This document shows positions 31,983 through 40,881 of a stretch of DNA of 64,000 bases, piece after piece. The position numbers and the translations under genes are program-made. How positions within the stretch are numbered: the stretch's first letter is position 1; every line of letters begins with the position of its first letter. The stretch comes from Metallumcola ferriviriculae (GTDB lineage Bacteria; Bacillota; JADQBR01). The notes beneath the pieces are model-generated. The model saw only the letters and a list, made by a program, of their open reading frames with translations. It was not told where the DNA came from and ran no database searches. The stretch is taken from positions 1,464,501-1,528,500 of the forward strand of contig NZ_CP121694.1 in the NCBI RefSeq assembly GCF_035573695.1. Reading direction: 5' to 3'.

Positions 31983-32954
31983 TTGAAATCTATCATACTT
32001 GGCATATTAGCCTCTTCATTTTTTGCTATGACATTTATTTTAAACAGGGCGATGGACCTTTCAGGGGGCAGTTGGGTCTGGAGTGCGGTGTTGAGATTCG
32101 TATTTATGGTGCCGTTCCTCTTAGTGATAGTAGGCTTACGGGGAGATTTAAAGGGACTCTTATCGGAGCTAAGCGCAAAACCTTTGACCTGGTTAACATG
32201 GAGTTCCGTTGGCTTCGGGTTATTTTATGCCCCTATCTGTTTCGCTGCAGCTTACGGACCTTCCTGGCTGGTGGCGAGTATGTGGCAAATAACAATTGTC
32301 GCCGGGTCTTTACTGGTTCCATTTTTTAGTGATGTAATTGAAACACCAGAAGGAACAAAAACCGTTAGACAAAGAATACCGGTAAAAGGGCTATTTATTT
32401 CGTTGATAATATTAGTCGGTATTGCTGTAATGCAGATTGAGCAGGCAAAGCACTTATCTACAACGGAAGTTGTCATTGGCATCGTTCCGGTAATTTTTGC
32501 GGCATTTGCTTATCCGTTGGGTAATCGTAAGATGAGGGCGGTTTGCGAAGGACGTTTAGACACATATCAAAGGGTCTTAGGAATGACGCTGGCAAGTTTA
32601 CCATTTTGGCTGATTCTTTCTGTCTATGGCTTAGCCTCTGCAGGTTCACCTAGCTTTTCACAGACTGTGCAGGCTTTAATCGTGGCGGTCAGCTCAGGGG
32701 TAATCGCAACACTATTATTTTTCTATGCTACAGACATTACCAAGGGAGACGTTCATAAACTTGCCGCTGTGGAGGCTACCCAATCAGGCGAAGTGATATT
32801 TGCATTAATGGGAGAAATATTTTTACTGCGCGGCAAAATGCCGTCAATTATGTCTGTGGCAGGAATGAGCTTAGTGATAATCGGAATGGTTTTGCACAGC
32901 TTTGCTTCGCAGTCTAAAAGTATTGATATAAATGGGGGGATAGTTGGTGATTAA
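31983..32954 (+). CDS. DMT-superfamily (EmrE-type) efflux transporter
   Basis: This 323-residue protein has about ten membrane helices in two repeats and is of the multidrug-resistance EmrE family found in Firmicutes. The start TTG 31983 follows AGAGGGG; no better start is near. Its 3' end overlaps the sigma-54 activator gene by eight bases, so both lie on one transcript and the transporter may move the acid whose catabolism the activator controls. That link is inference. Confidence 0.78.
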   Translation: MKSIILGILASSFFAMTFILNRAMDLSGGSWVWSAVLRFVFMVPFLLVIVGLRGDLKGLLSELSAKPLTWLTWSSVGFGLFYAPICFAAAYGPSWLVASMWQITIVAGSLLVPFFSDVIETPEGTKTVRQRIPVKGLFISLIILVGIAVMQIEQAKHLSTTEVVIGIVPVIFAAFAYPLGNRKMRAVCEGRLDTYQRVLGMTLASLPFWLILSVYGLASAGSPSFSQTVQALIVAVSSGVIATLLFFYATDITKGDVHKLAAVEATQSGEVIFALMGEIFLLRGKMPSIMSVAGMSLVIIGMVLHSFASQSKSIDINGGIVGD

Positions 32955-34674
32955 ACGGTCTGACGATTTGCAGCAATTTTTTAAGGAAAAATTGCCAATG
33001 CTTTGGGAATATACCTTTGACAGCATCATTGTAGTGGATCGCTCATTAAAAATTAGATACATTAATCCGGAGGCGGACAGGATGCTGAAACAACTTGAAG
33101 AAGAGACTGATACCCTAAAACCATTTGAGGCGCTGACGAACCATCTCGATGTGAATGAAGTGCTGGATCAACAACGGCCGAAATTTAACATTAGCATCTC
33201 TTTTGAAGGAAAATTTTTTACCAGCAATGTCATACCGGTTGATGAGAATCTTTGCCTTGCAATAATAAAAGATTTGACAAAAGTCAAAGAAGCCGAAGAA
33301 AAAATTGAAGCCATAGAAGAAACGAATAAAGAATTGAATGATATTATTGATCTTAGTGCTGATGGGCTGGTCAGCATCGATGGGAATGGTATACTCCTTC
33401 GGATGAACGAGGCTTATGAGAAGATAGTTAATATTCGAGCAAAGGATTTTCTTGGAAAGCCGGCAATTTTGCTGAAAGAAAAGGGTGTTTTACCGGATTT
33501 GGTGAGCACCCATGTATTAAAGGACTTAAAGCCAAAAGACCTTTATTTAACTATCCGGGGAAAGGAAGTATTGCTAACCGGAAGACCGGTATTTAATAGC
33601 GGTGGCAAACTTATCCGGATAGTGGCAAATATCAGGGACTTGACAGAGCTGAATAATCTCAAAGAACAAATCCAACGGTTTTATAAGTTGACCAGCCGGT
33701 ATAAGACAGAATTGGAGAGGTTAAGAGCAAAAGAGCTTGAAGGAGACCTAATAGGCAGCAGCGTTAAAATGAAAAAAGTAGTGGAGTTAGTAGTACAAGT
33801 TGCCGAAGTAGGCTCTACGGTGTTGATATATGGTGAAACGGGTACCGGTAAGGAGATTACCGCTAGAATGGTACACCGAAACAGCCGGCGTAAAGAAGGC
33901 CCCTTTATAACGGTCAATTGCGGTGCACTTACTACATCATTATTAGAGTCCGAGCTGTTTGGTTATGTAGCCGGGGCATTTACGGGAGCGGATAAAAATG
34001 GCAAGATGGGGCTTTTTGAAGCTGCTGAAGGGGGTACGTTGTTTTTAGATGAAATTGGTGAAATGCCAATGGAGATGCAGGTGAAGTTATTAAGGGCAAT
34101 ACAGGAGAAAAAAATACGGCGCATTGGCGGTAACAAAGAAATATCAGTCAATGTGCGTCTGGTTGCTGCTACGAATAAAGATTTAAAGAGTATGGTTGAG
34201 AAAGGGGAATTCAGAGAGGATTTGTTTTACAGGTTAAATGTACTTAAAATATCTCTTCCTCCTCTTAGAGTGCGTAAAGAAGATATTCCGGATCTAGTTG
34301 ACTATTTTCTCGAAAGGTTTAATCGGAAATATGGATTTCAACAAGTGCTGCCAAAAGGTATGATAGCTAGATTAGTGTCTTTTGATTGGCCGGGAAATGT
34401 AAGGCAGTTGGAAAATACCATTGAAAGGCTTGTTGTCTTAAGCCGCGGTCTAAATTTAGATCATGAACTACTTAACGATATTATCGATCCCGGGGAACAG
34501 ATCATTATGGACAATAAACCACTGAAAGAGATTTTGGAATACACCGAACGAGAAATTATTTTTAAAGCATATAAGAAATATGGGAGCACAAGAAAGGCGG
34601 CGCGAAAGCTGGGTATCAGCCAGGCAACGGTTTCCCGGAAATTACAGAAGTACAAGCACGATGAACTAAACTGA
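32947..34674 (+). CDS. sigma-54-dependent transcriptional activator with PAS domains
   Basis: This enhancer-binding protein of about 575 residues has two PAS domains (about 15-115 and 125-240), a coiled-coil linker, AAA+ core and C-terminal Fis-type helix-turn-helix (STRKAARKLGISQATVSRKL). Walker A is GETGTGKE at 296-303, and the sigma-54 loop is canonical GAFTGA at 343-348. GTG 32947 is preferred over TTG 32944 for spacing to GGGGGG. It ends about 180 bases before a sigma-54 promoter that drives the CoA-transferase/mutase operon, with two dyads in between, so it almost certainly activates that operon, probably on sensing the substrate acid or its CoA ester. Confidence 0.92.
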   Translation: MIKRSDDLQQFFKEKLPMLWEYTFDSIIVVDRSLKIRYINPEADRMLKQLEEETDTLKPFEALTNHLDVNEVLDQQRPKFNISISFEGKFFTSNVIPVDENLCLAIIKDLTKVKEAEEKIEAIEETNKELNDIIDLSADGLVSIDGNGILLRMNEAYEKIVNIRAKDFLGKPAILLKEKGVLPDLVSTHVLKDLKPKDLYLTIRGKEVLLTGRPVFNSGGKLIRIVANIRDLTELNNLKEQIQRFYKLTSRYKTELERLRAKELEGDLIGSSVKMKKVVELVVQVAEVGSTVLIYGETGTGKEITARMVHRNSRRKEGPFITVNCGALTTSLLESELFGYVAGAFTGADKNGKMGLFEAAEGGTLFLDEIGEMPMEMQVKLLRAIQEKKIRRIGGNKEISVNVRLVAATNKDLKSMVEKGEFREDLFYRLNVLKISLPPLRVRKEDIPDLVDYFLERFNRKYGFQQVLPKGMIARLVSFDWPGNVRQLENTIERLVVLSRGLNLDHELLNDIIDPGEQIIMDNKPLKEILEYTEREIIFKAYKKYGSTRKAARKLGISQATVSRKLQKYKHDELN

Positions 34675-34683
34675 TGCAGAAAG

Positions 34684-34699
34684 GTAACACTGCTGTTAC
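34684..34699. promoter_or_regulatory. dyad, candidate activator-binding site
   Basis: GTAACA-CTGC-TGTTAC is a perfect 6-4-6 palindrome inside a larger inverted repeat (AAACTGATGCA 34668-34678 with TGCATCAGTTT 34705-34715). It has the same GxxACA-N4-TGTxxC form as the dyad at 34765-34780. It lies about 165 bases upstream of the sigma-54 promoter GG. Confidence 0.5.
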
Positions 34700-34750
34700 A
34701 GTAATGCATCAGTTTGATTAAGCGCCTTGTTGACAGGAAAAGACTCCTAT

Positions 34751-34799
34751 ACTAAGCCGCAAGTGATACAGAAATGTATCGCTTGCGGCTTAGTTTTAT
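34751..34799 (+). terminator. long hairpin terminator containing a second dyad
   Basis: ACTAAGCCGCAAG pairs with CTTGCGGCTTAGT (13 bp) and continues, after a T-G pair, with GATAC/GTATC; TTTTATT follows. It ends the activator transcript. Its tip, GATACA-GAAA-TGTATC (34765-34780), is a 6-4-6 palindrome related to the one at 34684 and may double as a protein-binding site in DNA. Confidence 0.75.
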
Positions 34800-34854
34800 T
34801 GGTCAACAAAGGCTAGAATCCCTTGTGTAGTGCGATAATTCAGAAAAGTGCGAA

Positions 34855-34872
34855 TTGGTATAACGCTTGCAT
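34855..34872 (+). promoter_or_regulatory. sigma-54 promoter (-24/-12) of the mutase operon
   Basis: TTGGTATAACGCTTGCAT has GG at 34857-34858 and GC at 34869-34870, ten bases apart. The -24 element has T for the usual C after GG. The start would be near 34881, leaving a 200-base leader before 35088 in which I see no known riboswitch. Confidence 0.75.
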
Positions 34873-35087
34873 AATAAATTAGGAAAATTCGTTTTATTGA
34901 TACCATTATAATGTTTTCGATCTTAATAGCCAGGTTTTTATGCCAATCTATTGATGAAGATGATGTTTTATCGTGACGGAGAACGGCTGTGTGTTGATCT
35001 CAAGTGTACCTCGGCAACTATTCGAAGTTCACGGATAATTGCAAATCGAGGCGACTGAATTTTTAAAAAATTTAGGATGGTGGAGAA

Positions 35088-36086
35088 ATGGGCGCAATTA
35101 GCAAAAGAATCTTGTTGGAAAATGTTCCGGATTATATTCAGGAGGGGGACCGGGTGTGGACCGGTGGTTGGACTGTTGTACGTAAACCCATGGCCATGGT
35201 TTATGAAATCATCAAAAGGGAAAAAAGGAACCTGCACATGGTGGCTAATCCCGGCGGACCCGAAATTGATTTAATGACCGGGTGCGGGTGTGTTACTAAA
35301 ACAGAAAGCAACTACATTGGTAATGAGGTCTTCGGCCATCCTTATAATTTCCGGCGTCGGTTGGAGGACTCGCGGTACAAGGGAGAGTTCTTCCATGATG
35401 ACTGGACGGTGACCACCGGTGCTCTGAGAATTATGGCCGGGGCCATGGGCATTCCCTTTATCCCCACTAAATGTCTTAAGGGAACAGATATCATCAATCC
35501 CGAAATGGATGGGTTTCATACTCTCAGGGGCAAAGATGCAAAAGTTCCTAAAAAGAAAGCAGTCTTGATGGAGGACCCCTTTTGGGAAGGGGAGACAGTG
35601 GTTTTAATTCCTGCTCTGCGGCCCGATGTTTGTCTCATCCATGCTCAAGAGGTAGGTGAGGACGGAACGGTCCGCATCAGCGGCGGGGCCTTCCTTGACT
35701 ATTACGCTGCTGTAGCTGCCAAGATAACAATTGTCTCAGCTGAAAGGATTGTTCCTATTGAGGAAATGGAGCAAACTGCCGAGGCCAATACTATTCCGGG
35801 TGAGGTGGTAGATGGTATTTTGGAAGTTCCCTATGGTGCTCATCCCACGGCTTTACAGGGCTTTTATGATAATGACCCGTGGTGGTTTAAAGAATATATG
35901 GAAGCTTCCAAAGATACTGAAAAAATGGATACGTGGGTCCGAAAATGGATTTATGAAGTGAAGAGTTTTGAAGAGTATCTACTAAAGGTAGGGATGAAAA
36001 GAATACAGAAACTTCGAGCTGATACGGTTTTAGGCTACAATCCCGATATTAAGAGACGGCTCGATAAGTTAGAGGAGGTGAAATAA
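35088..36086 (+). CDS. CoA-transferase subunit A (glutaconate CoA-transferase type)
   Basis: This 332-residue protein is the alpha-subunit type of family I CoA-transferases related to glutaconate CoA-transferase (GctA). Landmarks are the G-D-R-V-W-T-G-G-W start of the fold and GGAFLDYYAAVAAKITIVSAERIVP near the C-terminal third. With the next gene it would move CoA from acetyl-CoA or succinyl-CoA to a carboxylic acid, making the acyl-CoA substrate for the mutase. It is first gene of the sigma-54-driven operon; TTTAGGATGGTGG precedes the ATG. Confidence 0.85.
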   Translation: MGAISKRILLENVPDYIQEGDRVWTGGWTVVRKPMAMVYEIIKREKRNLHMVANPGGPEIDLMTGCGCVTKTESNYIGNEVFGHPYNFRRRLEDSRYKGEFFHDDWTVTTGALRIMAGAMGIPFIPTKCLKGTDIINPEMDGFHTLRGKDAKVPKKKAVLMEDPFWEGETVVLIPALRPDVCLIHAQEVGEDGTVRISGGAFLDYYAAVAAKITIVSAERIVPIEEMEQTAEANTIPGEVVDGILEVPYGAHPTALQGFYDNDPWWFKEYMEASKDTEKMDTWVRKWIYEVKSFEEYLLKVGMKRIQKLRADTVLGYNPDIKRRLDKLEEVK

Positions 36087-36914
36087 GTGGTCGTGGAAAA
36101 AAGGACCGAGGAAGCTGCCTATAACGCCCCACGTCCATATAGTCAACTAGAAATGATGGTAATAGCCTCCAGCAGACTGCTGCAGGATCGTGAGAGAGTA
36201 TTAGTGGGAACAGGCCTTCCGTTGGTGGGGGCAGGTCTCGCCAAGAACATCCACGCCAAGGATATGGTGGTGATTATGGAGGCTGTTGCTTTTGACAGTG
36301 ATCCCCAAGCATTGCCGTTTTGTGTGGCCGACCCTAGGGCGGTGTACAAAACAAGGTGGGTACCGACGGCGATAGAGGTTATGGGGCAGTTCCTCCAGAG
36401 TGGCAAAATCGATGTTGGTTTTTTGGGCGGTGCACAGGTTGATAAGTACGGAAATATTAATTCTACAATTATCGGCAATTATCATAATCCTCGAAAGCGT
36501 TTTGAAGGATCGGGCGGTGCAAGTGATATAGCTGGCCTGTCCAAAAGAACTATTATTATCATGGTTCATGAGCCAAAAAGGTTTGTGGAAGAGGTTGATT
36601 ACATTACCAGCACAGGTTGGAAATGCCGTTCTTTTGACGGAAATTTGCTGGTAGACAGGGATGAACTGGGCCTTGGTGGAGGACCTGATGCGGTGGTATC
36701 TACGATGGGAGTTATGAAGTTTGATAAATCAAGTAAAGAGATGTATGTACAGTACTACTATGCCCACCTGGGTGTTACTGTTGAAAAGATCCAACAAGCC
36801 ACGAGTTTTGACATAGATATCTCGCGGGCAAAACCCATGGATCCGCCTACCTCAATTGAACTTGAGGTTTTAAGAAAGAAGGTTGACCCAGAAGGGATTT
36901 ACATGAAATATTAA
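36087..36914 (+). CDS. CoA-transferase subunit B (glutaconate CoA-transferase type)
   Basis: This 275-residue beta-subunit partner starts at GTG 36087 immediately after the stop of subunit A, behind GGAGGTG. The family I fold is visible (VGTGLPLVGAGLAK, GFLGGAQVDKYGNINSTIIG, GSGGASDIAGLSKRTIIIM). The catalytic glutamate in this family resides in the beta subunit; the glutamate in VIMEAVAFD is my tentative candidate. The adjacent start and stop imply a 1:1 complex. Confidence 0.85.
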   Translation: MVVEKRTEEAAYNAPRPYSQLEMMVIASSRLLQDRERVLVGTGLPLVGAGLAKNIHAKDMVVIMEAVAFDSDPQALPFCVADPRAVYKTRWVPTAIEVMGQFLQSGKIDVGFLGGAQVDKYGNINSTIIGNYHNPRKRFEGSGGASDIAGLSKRTIIIMVHEPKRFVEEVDYITSTGWKCRSFDGNLLVDRDELGLGGGPDAVVSTMGVMKFDKSSKEMYVQYYYAHLGVTVEKIQQATSFDIDISRAKPMDPPTSIELEVLRKKVDPEGIYMKY

Positions 36915-36938
36915 CAATGCTTTTGAGCAAGGGGGTGA

Positions 36939-37889
36939 ATGCTTATCATTGAAAAGTTTATAGGGGCATTTGAACAGGGGGATAAAGTGGCTTTAGGCAG
37001 GTTGCTTAAAGAAGTAGAAAACCAGACCCCATTAGGTTACGAAATGCTGAAGCAGACCATTTCCAGGGAAGGAAATTCCCATATTGTGGGGATTACCGGT
37101 CCCCCGGGCGCTGGGAAGAGCACCATTATTACGAAACTGTGTCAAGTGTTATCCAAACGGGGATTAAATGTGGGAGTGGTATGTATTGATCCCAGCAGCC
37201 CTTTTAATGGAGGAGCTCTGCTGGGTGATAGAGTCAGAATGCAGGACGCGGCAAAGCTTCCGCAGGTTTTTATTAAAAGCCTAGCTACTAGAGGAAATCT
37301 TGGAGGTCTGGCTGTCTCTACCGCTGATATCGTTCAAGTGCTTGATGCATTTGGCAAAGATTTAATCATTGTCGAAACAGTAGGCGTCGGACAGGTCGAA
37401 TTTGATGTCTTGGATATCGCGGATACGGTAGTGCTTGTCACTGTTCCAGGTTTAGGTGATGCTATTCAGACATATAAAGCCGGTATCATGGAGATAGCAG
37501 ATTTATATGTGGTAAATCAGGCCGACAGAGGCGGCGCAGATGAAACTGCCAGAGACCTACGGATGATGGTTGAGGAAAGCGGCAAAAAAGATTGGCAGCC
37601 ACCCGTGATAAAAACGGTGGCAATTAATAGGCAGGGAATAGAAAAATTGTCGGAGGAAATTCAGCGGCACAGGAGTTATTTACTGCAGGCGCAGTTATGG
37701 CAGAAAAAGCGTAGAGAACGTAATGCCAAAAAACTTACTAGAATGCTCGAAGCGTTATTCAATGTCAAAGCCGCCCAATACATCGAAAGTCATCGGGAAG
37801 TGGAACAGTTGGTAGAGCGGGTCAGAGAAGGTAACCATGACCCATATTCTGCCGCTATTGAAATATTGGAAAATATGCTCAAAAGCTAA
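36939..37889 (+). CDS. MeaB-type G-protein chaperone of B12-dependent mutase
   Basis: This 316-residue P-loop GTPase of the MeaB/ArgK family gates adenosylcobalamin loading and protects the acyl-CoA mutase from inactivation. Walker A is GPPGAGKST, and GVVCIDPSSPFNGGALLGDRVRM and ETVGVGQVEFD are family signatures. A C-terminal dimerisation helix is present. The ATG at 36939 follows AAGGGGGTGA. Its place directly before the mutase large subunit fixes the mutase as its client. Confidence 0.93.
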   Translation: MLIIEKFIGAFEQGDKVALGRLLKEVENQTPLGYEMLKQTISREGNSHIVGITGPPGAGKSTIITKLCQVLSKRGLNVGVVCIDPSSPFNGGALLGDRVRMQDAAKLPQVFIKSLATRGNLGGLAVSTADIVQVLDAFGKDLIIVETVGVGQVEFDVLDIADTVVLVTVPGLGDAIQTYKAGIMEIADLYVVNQADRGGADETARDLRMMVEESGKKDWQPPVIKTVAINRQGIEKLSEEIQRHRSYLLQAQLWQKKRRERNAKKLTRMLEALFNVKAAQYIESHREVEQLVERVREGNHDPYSAAIEILENMLKS

Positions 37890-37915
37890 TATGAAATAAG
37901 AGTAGGGGGTTTAAC

Positions 37916-39607
37916 ATGGCAAATTCAGAAAAAAAGCTGTTTGACCAAGAAATGCTTCAAAGAATTGAAGCTGAGAAAGTCCGCTGGAACAAAGAAACTC
38001 TAAAGGGAAAAGCGGGAGAGGAAAATTATTATACCGAATCCGGTATACCCATTGATATTTTATATACACCGGCACACCTCAAGGAGTTAGATTATTTCCA
38101 AGACCTTGGCTTTCCCGGTGAGGCACCATACGTACGTGGTGTATACCCGAATATGTACCGTGGACGTTTGTTTACGGTCCGCCAGCTTTCAGGTTTTGGC
38201 GCTCCTGAAGATTGCAACATACGCATTAAGTTTCTGCTCGATAACGGTGCAACTGGTGTTAATATAGTCTTTGATTTGCCCACAGTTCGAGGCTACAATT
38301 CTGATGATCCTGAGGCTGAAGGTAATGTCGGCGCCTGCGGCGTGGCGATAGATTCCCTGGAGGACATGGAAGCGCTGTTTGAAGGGGTGCCTATTGATGA
38401 GATTTCTTCGTCGGTGGTTACCCATATGCCCAGTACTACGGTGGTGCTGATGGCAATGTACACAGTTATGGCAGAAAAGCGCGGCATACCTCTGGAAAAA
38501 CTATCTGGGACAAACCAAAACGATTTTTTGATGGAAACCACTATTGGCAGTGCCCCAGAAATATTACCTCCTAAGGCATCATTTAGGCTGCAATGTGATG
38601 CCATTGAATACGCCAGCAAAAATCTTCCCCGATGGAATCCTGTCAGTTATAACGGTTATAACTTACGAGAAGCAGGTACCAGCGCAGTTCAGGAAGTGGC
38701 CATTGCCATTGCAAATGCTATAGCGACAGCAGAAGAATTAATTAGGAGAGGGAATAAAATTGATGACTTTGCAAAAAGAATGTCTTTCTTCTGGGATTTA
38801 TGCAATGACTTCTTTGAGGAAATTGCCAAATGCAGGGCTTCGAGGATTGTATTTCAGGAAGTAATGCGCGATAGGTTTAATGCTAAGGATATCAAATCCC
38901 AATTGATGCGTTTCCATGTTCAAACGGCCGGCATCACTTTAACCGCTGTGGAACCACTTAATAATATTGCCCGCTCGGCAATTCAGGGATTGGCGGCAAT
39001 CCTTGGAGGATCGCAATCCCTGCACATTGATTCCTTTGATGAAGCATATTCCGCGCCAACTGAAGAAGCTGCTTTGGTTTCATTGCGAACTCAACAGATT
39101 TTACAGACTGAAACAAATGTGGTAAATACTGTAGATCCACTGGCTGGTTCATACTATGTGGAAACTCTAACCCAGGAAATGGCGAAACTAATCCGCGAAT
39201 ACGTTGCGACAATTGAAGCCAAGGGAGGCTTGGTTGCTGTAACTGAGAACGGCTGGCTGCACAGGGAGATTTCTGACTTTGCATATAAGCAGCAGAAAAA
39301 GATTGAAAGCGGCGAACATAAAATAGTCGGGGTCAACTATTTCCCAATGGAGCACAAAGAAACTGACATTGATGTTTTTAGGTATCCTGAGACAGAAGGA
39401 AGACAAAAGGAGAAACTGGCTCAATTGCGCCAAAAAAGAGATCAGGGAAAATTGGATAAAGCCCTGGGTATTTTAAGAGATAAATGTCATTCGGATGAAA
39501 ATATCATGCCATATGTCAAGGATGCAGTAGAAGCATTGGCTACGTTGGGTGAAATTGAAGAGATCTTCCGTGAAGAATTTGGCCTCTGGCAATTTCCGTT
39601 GGCCTAA
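37916..39607 (+). CDS. adenosylcobalamin-dependent acyl-CoA mutase, large subunit (divergent active site)
   Basis: This 563-residue TIM-barrel subunit has clear homology to methylmalonyl-CoA, isobutyryl-CoA and 2-hydroxyisobutyryl-CoA mutases and has the split-subunit length. The key positions differ. The RQY of Tyr89 is RQL (Leu91). The residue at Ser114 is Asn116. Gln197 is kept (TNQND, Gln201), but Arg207, which holds the substrate carboxylate, is replaced by Gly/Ser (211-212). Catalytic His244 in GYH is Asn249 in GYN. The product is therefore a mutase for an acyl-CoA other than methylmalonyl-CoA, and not a plain isobutyryl- or 2-hydroxyisobutyryl-type enzyme (Phe or Ile at position 89). 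The substrate is unknown. Confidence 0.88.
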   Translation: MANSEKKLFDQEMLQRIEAEKVRWNKETLKGKAGEENYYTESGIPIDILYTPAHLKELDYFQDLGFPGEAPYVRGVYPNMYRGRLFTVRQLSGFGAPEDCNIRIKFLLDNGATGVNIVFDLPTVRGYNSDDPEAEGNVGACGVAIDSLEDMEALFEGVPIDEISSSVVTHMPSTTVVLMAMYTVMAEKRGIPLEKLSGTNQNDFLMETTIGSAPEILPPKASFRLQCDAIEYASKNLPRWNPVSYNGYNLREAGTSAVQEVAIAIANAIATAEELIRRGNKIDDFAKRMSFFWDLCNDFFEEIAKCRASRIVFQEVMRDRFNAKDIKSQLMRFHVQTAGITLTAVEPLNNIARSAIQGLAAILGGSQSLHIDSFDEAYSAPTEEAALVSLRTQQILQTETNVVNTVDPLAGSYYVETLTQEMAKLIREYVATIEAKGGLVAVTENGWLHREISDFAYKQQKKIESGEHKIVGVNYFPMEHKETDIDVFRYPETEGRQKEKLAQLRQKRDQGKLDKALGILRDKCHSDENIMPYVKDAVEALATLGEIEEIFREEFGLWQFPLA

Positions 39608-39633
39608 ACGATAAGAATGGGGGAGAAGAGAGC

Positions 39634-40023
39634 ATGGAAAAGAGAATAAAAGTTGTCATGGCAAAACTTGGGTTGGATATCCACTGGCGTGGTGCCGTTG
39701 TAGTTTCCAGAATGCTAAGGGATGAGGGGATGGAAGTTGTCTACTTGGGCAATCAGTTTCCTGAACAGATTGTGGAGGCAGCATCCCAGGAAGGCGCCGA
39801 TGTAGTGGGCTTAAGTACTTTGGGCGGCAATCACAGTATTCTGGGACCAAAAGTTGTAAGGCTGCTCAAGGAAAAGGGATTAGATGATGTATTAGTTCTC
39901 ATGGGGGGAGTTATTCCTCCGGATGATATTCCTAAACTCAAAGAAGCTGGCGTTGCAGAGGTTTTTGGCCCGGAAAGCAGAATTGATACAATTTCTACAT
40001 TTATAAGAAGCAAGGTTATATAG
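39634..40023 (+). CDS. acyl-CoA mutase small subunit (B12-binding)
   Basis: This 129-residue Rossmann-like cobalamin-binding subunit has the base-off/His-on signature D15-x-H17-x-x-G20 (LGLDIHWRG), then the GLSTLGG and LMGGVIPP motifs. The histidine replaces dimethylbenzimidazole as lower cobalt ligand. Separate large and small subunits occur in isobutyryl-CoA- and 2-hydroxyisobutyryl-CoA-type mutases and in archaeal enzymes. It sits 27 bases after the large subunit behind GGGGGAGAAGAG. Confidence 0.92.
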   Translation: MEKRIKVVMAKLGLDIHWRGAVVVSRMLRDEGMEVVYLGNQFPEQIVEAASQEGADVVGLSTLGGNHSILGPKVVRLLKEKGLDDVLVLMGGVIPPDDIPKLKEAGVAEVFGPESRIDTISTFIRSKVI

Positions 40024-40084
40024 TAAAATGGGCTGTGTCTAAGCGCACTTGCAACCCCATGCCAAAAGAGGAGTGAGGAAGACT

Positions 40085-40825
40085 ATGAAAATGGACGGGA
40101 AAGTGGTATTAATTACTGGCGGCGCCAAGGGCATCGGTAAAAAAACGGCGGAAAAGTTCTTAAAAGAAGGAGCCAAGGTGGTCATTGCGGATTTTGATGC
40201 AGCTGCAGGAGCGGCAGCTTTGGAGGAATTTGGAGCAGGTGAAGATGTCAAGTTTATTCAGGTTGATGTTACGACTACTCAGCATGTTGAAGCAATGGTT
40301 AAGTTCACTAAAGACGCATATGGTAAAGTGGACGTACTGATCAACAACGCTGGAATAACCATTGACGGCTTTCTCACAAAAATGGAAGATAGTTTCTGGG
40401 AGAAGGTCATTGCCGTTAATCTAACCGGGGTTTTTAAATGCACCAGAGCAATTGCTCCGCTAATGATTGAGCAGGGGTCGGGAGTGATACTTAATGCTTC
40501 CTCGGTAGTAGGATTGTACGGTAATGTAGGACAGACCAATTACTCAGCCACTAAAGCCGGCGTAATCGGCCTTACTAAAAGTTGGGCGAAAGAATTAGGC
40601 CCAAAGGGGATAAGGGTGAATGCGGTAGCGCCGGGTTTTATTGTAACAGATATGACCGCTAAAGTGCCGCAAAAGGTACTTGATTTAATGGAAAATAAAA
40701 CACCTCTCAGGAAACTTGGTCGGCCGGAAGACATTGCATCGGCATATTTATTCCTTGGGTCCGATGATGCCAGTTTCATAAACGGGGCGGTGCTTAGTGT
40801 TGACGGAGGATTGGTAATGGGCTGA
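40085..40825 (+). CDS. short-chain dehydrogenase (FabG/acetoacetyl-CoA reductase-like)
   Basis: This 246-residue SDR has the TGGAKGIG cofactor loop, NNAG, and the catalytic Ser-Tyr-Lys set (NASSVVGLYG, Y-S-A-T-K). ATG 40085 is chosen over an in-frame start at 40049 because GAGGAGTGAGGA precedes it. In this operon it would oxidise a 3-hydroxyacyl-CoA made by the mutase, or a precursor alcohol, rather than serve fatty-acid synthesis. That role is inferred from context. It is the last gene before a strong terminator. Confidence 0.88.
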   Translation: MKMDGKVVLITGGAKGIGKKTAEKFLKEGAKVVIADFDAAAGAAALEEFGAGEDVKFIQVDVTTTQHVEAMVKFTKDAYGKVDVLINNAGITIDGFLTKMEDSFWEKVIAVNLTGVFKCTRAIAPLMIEQGSGVILNASSVVGLYGNVGQTNYSATKAGVIGLTKSWAKELGPKGIRVNAVAPGFIVTDMTAKVPQKVLDLMENKTPLRKLGRPEDIASAYLFLGSDDASFINGAVLSVDGGLVMG

Positions 40826-40881
40826 AGTAAGAGCAAGCTTGATATGAATAAAGAGAGGCTATTCTGGGGTGCGAAACCAAC

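Noticed and set aside
37916-39607. Plain methylmalonyl-CoA mutase annotation
   Set aside because: Arg207, His244 and Tyr89 equivalents are all replaced, so the default product name would mislead.
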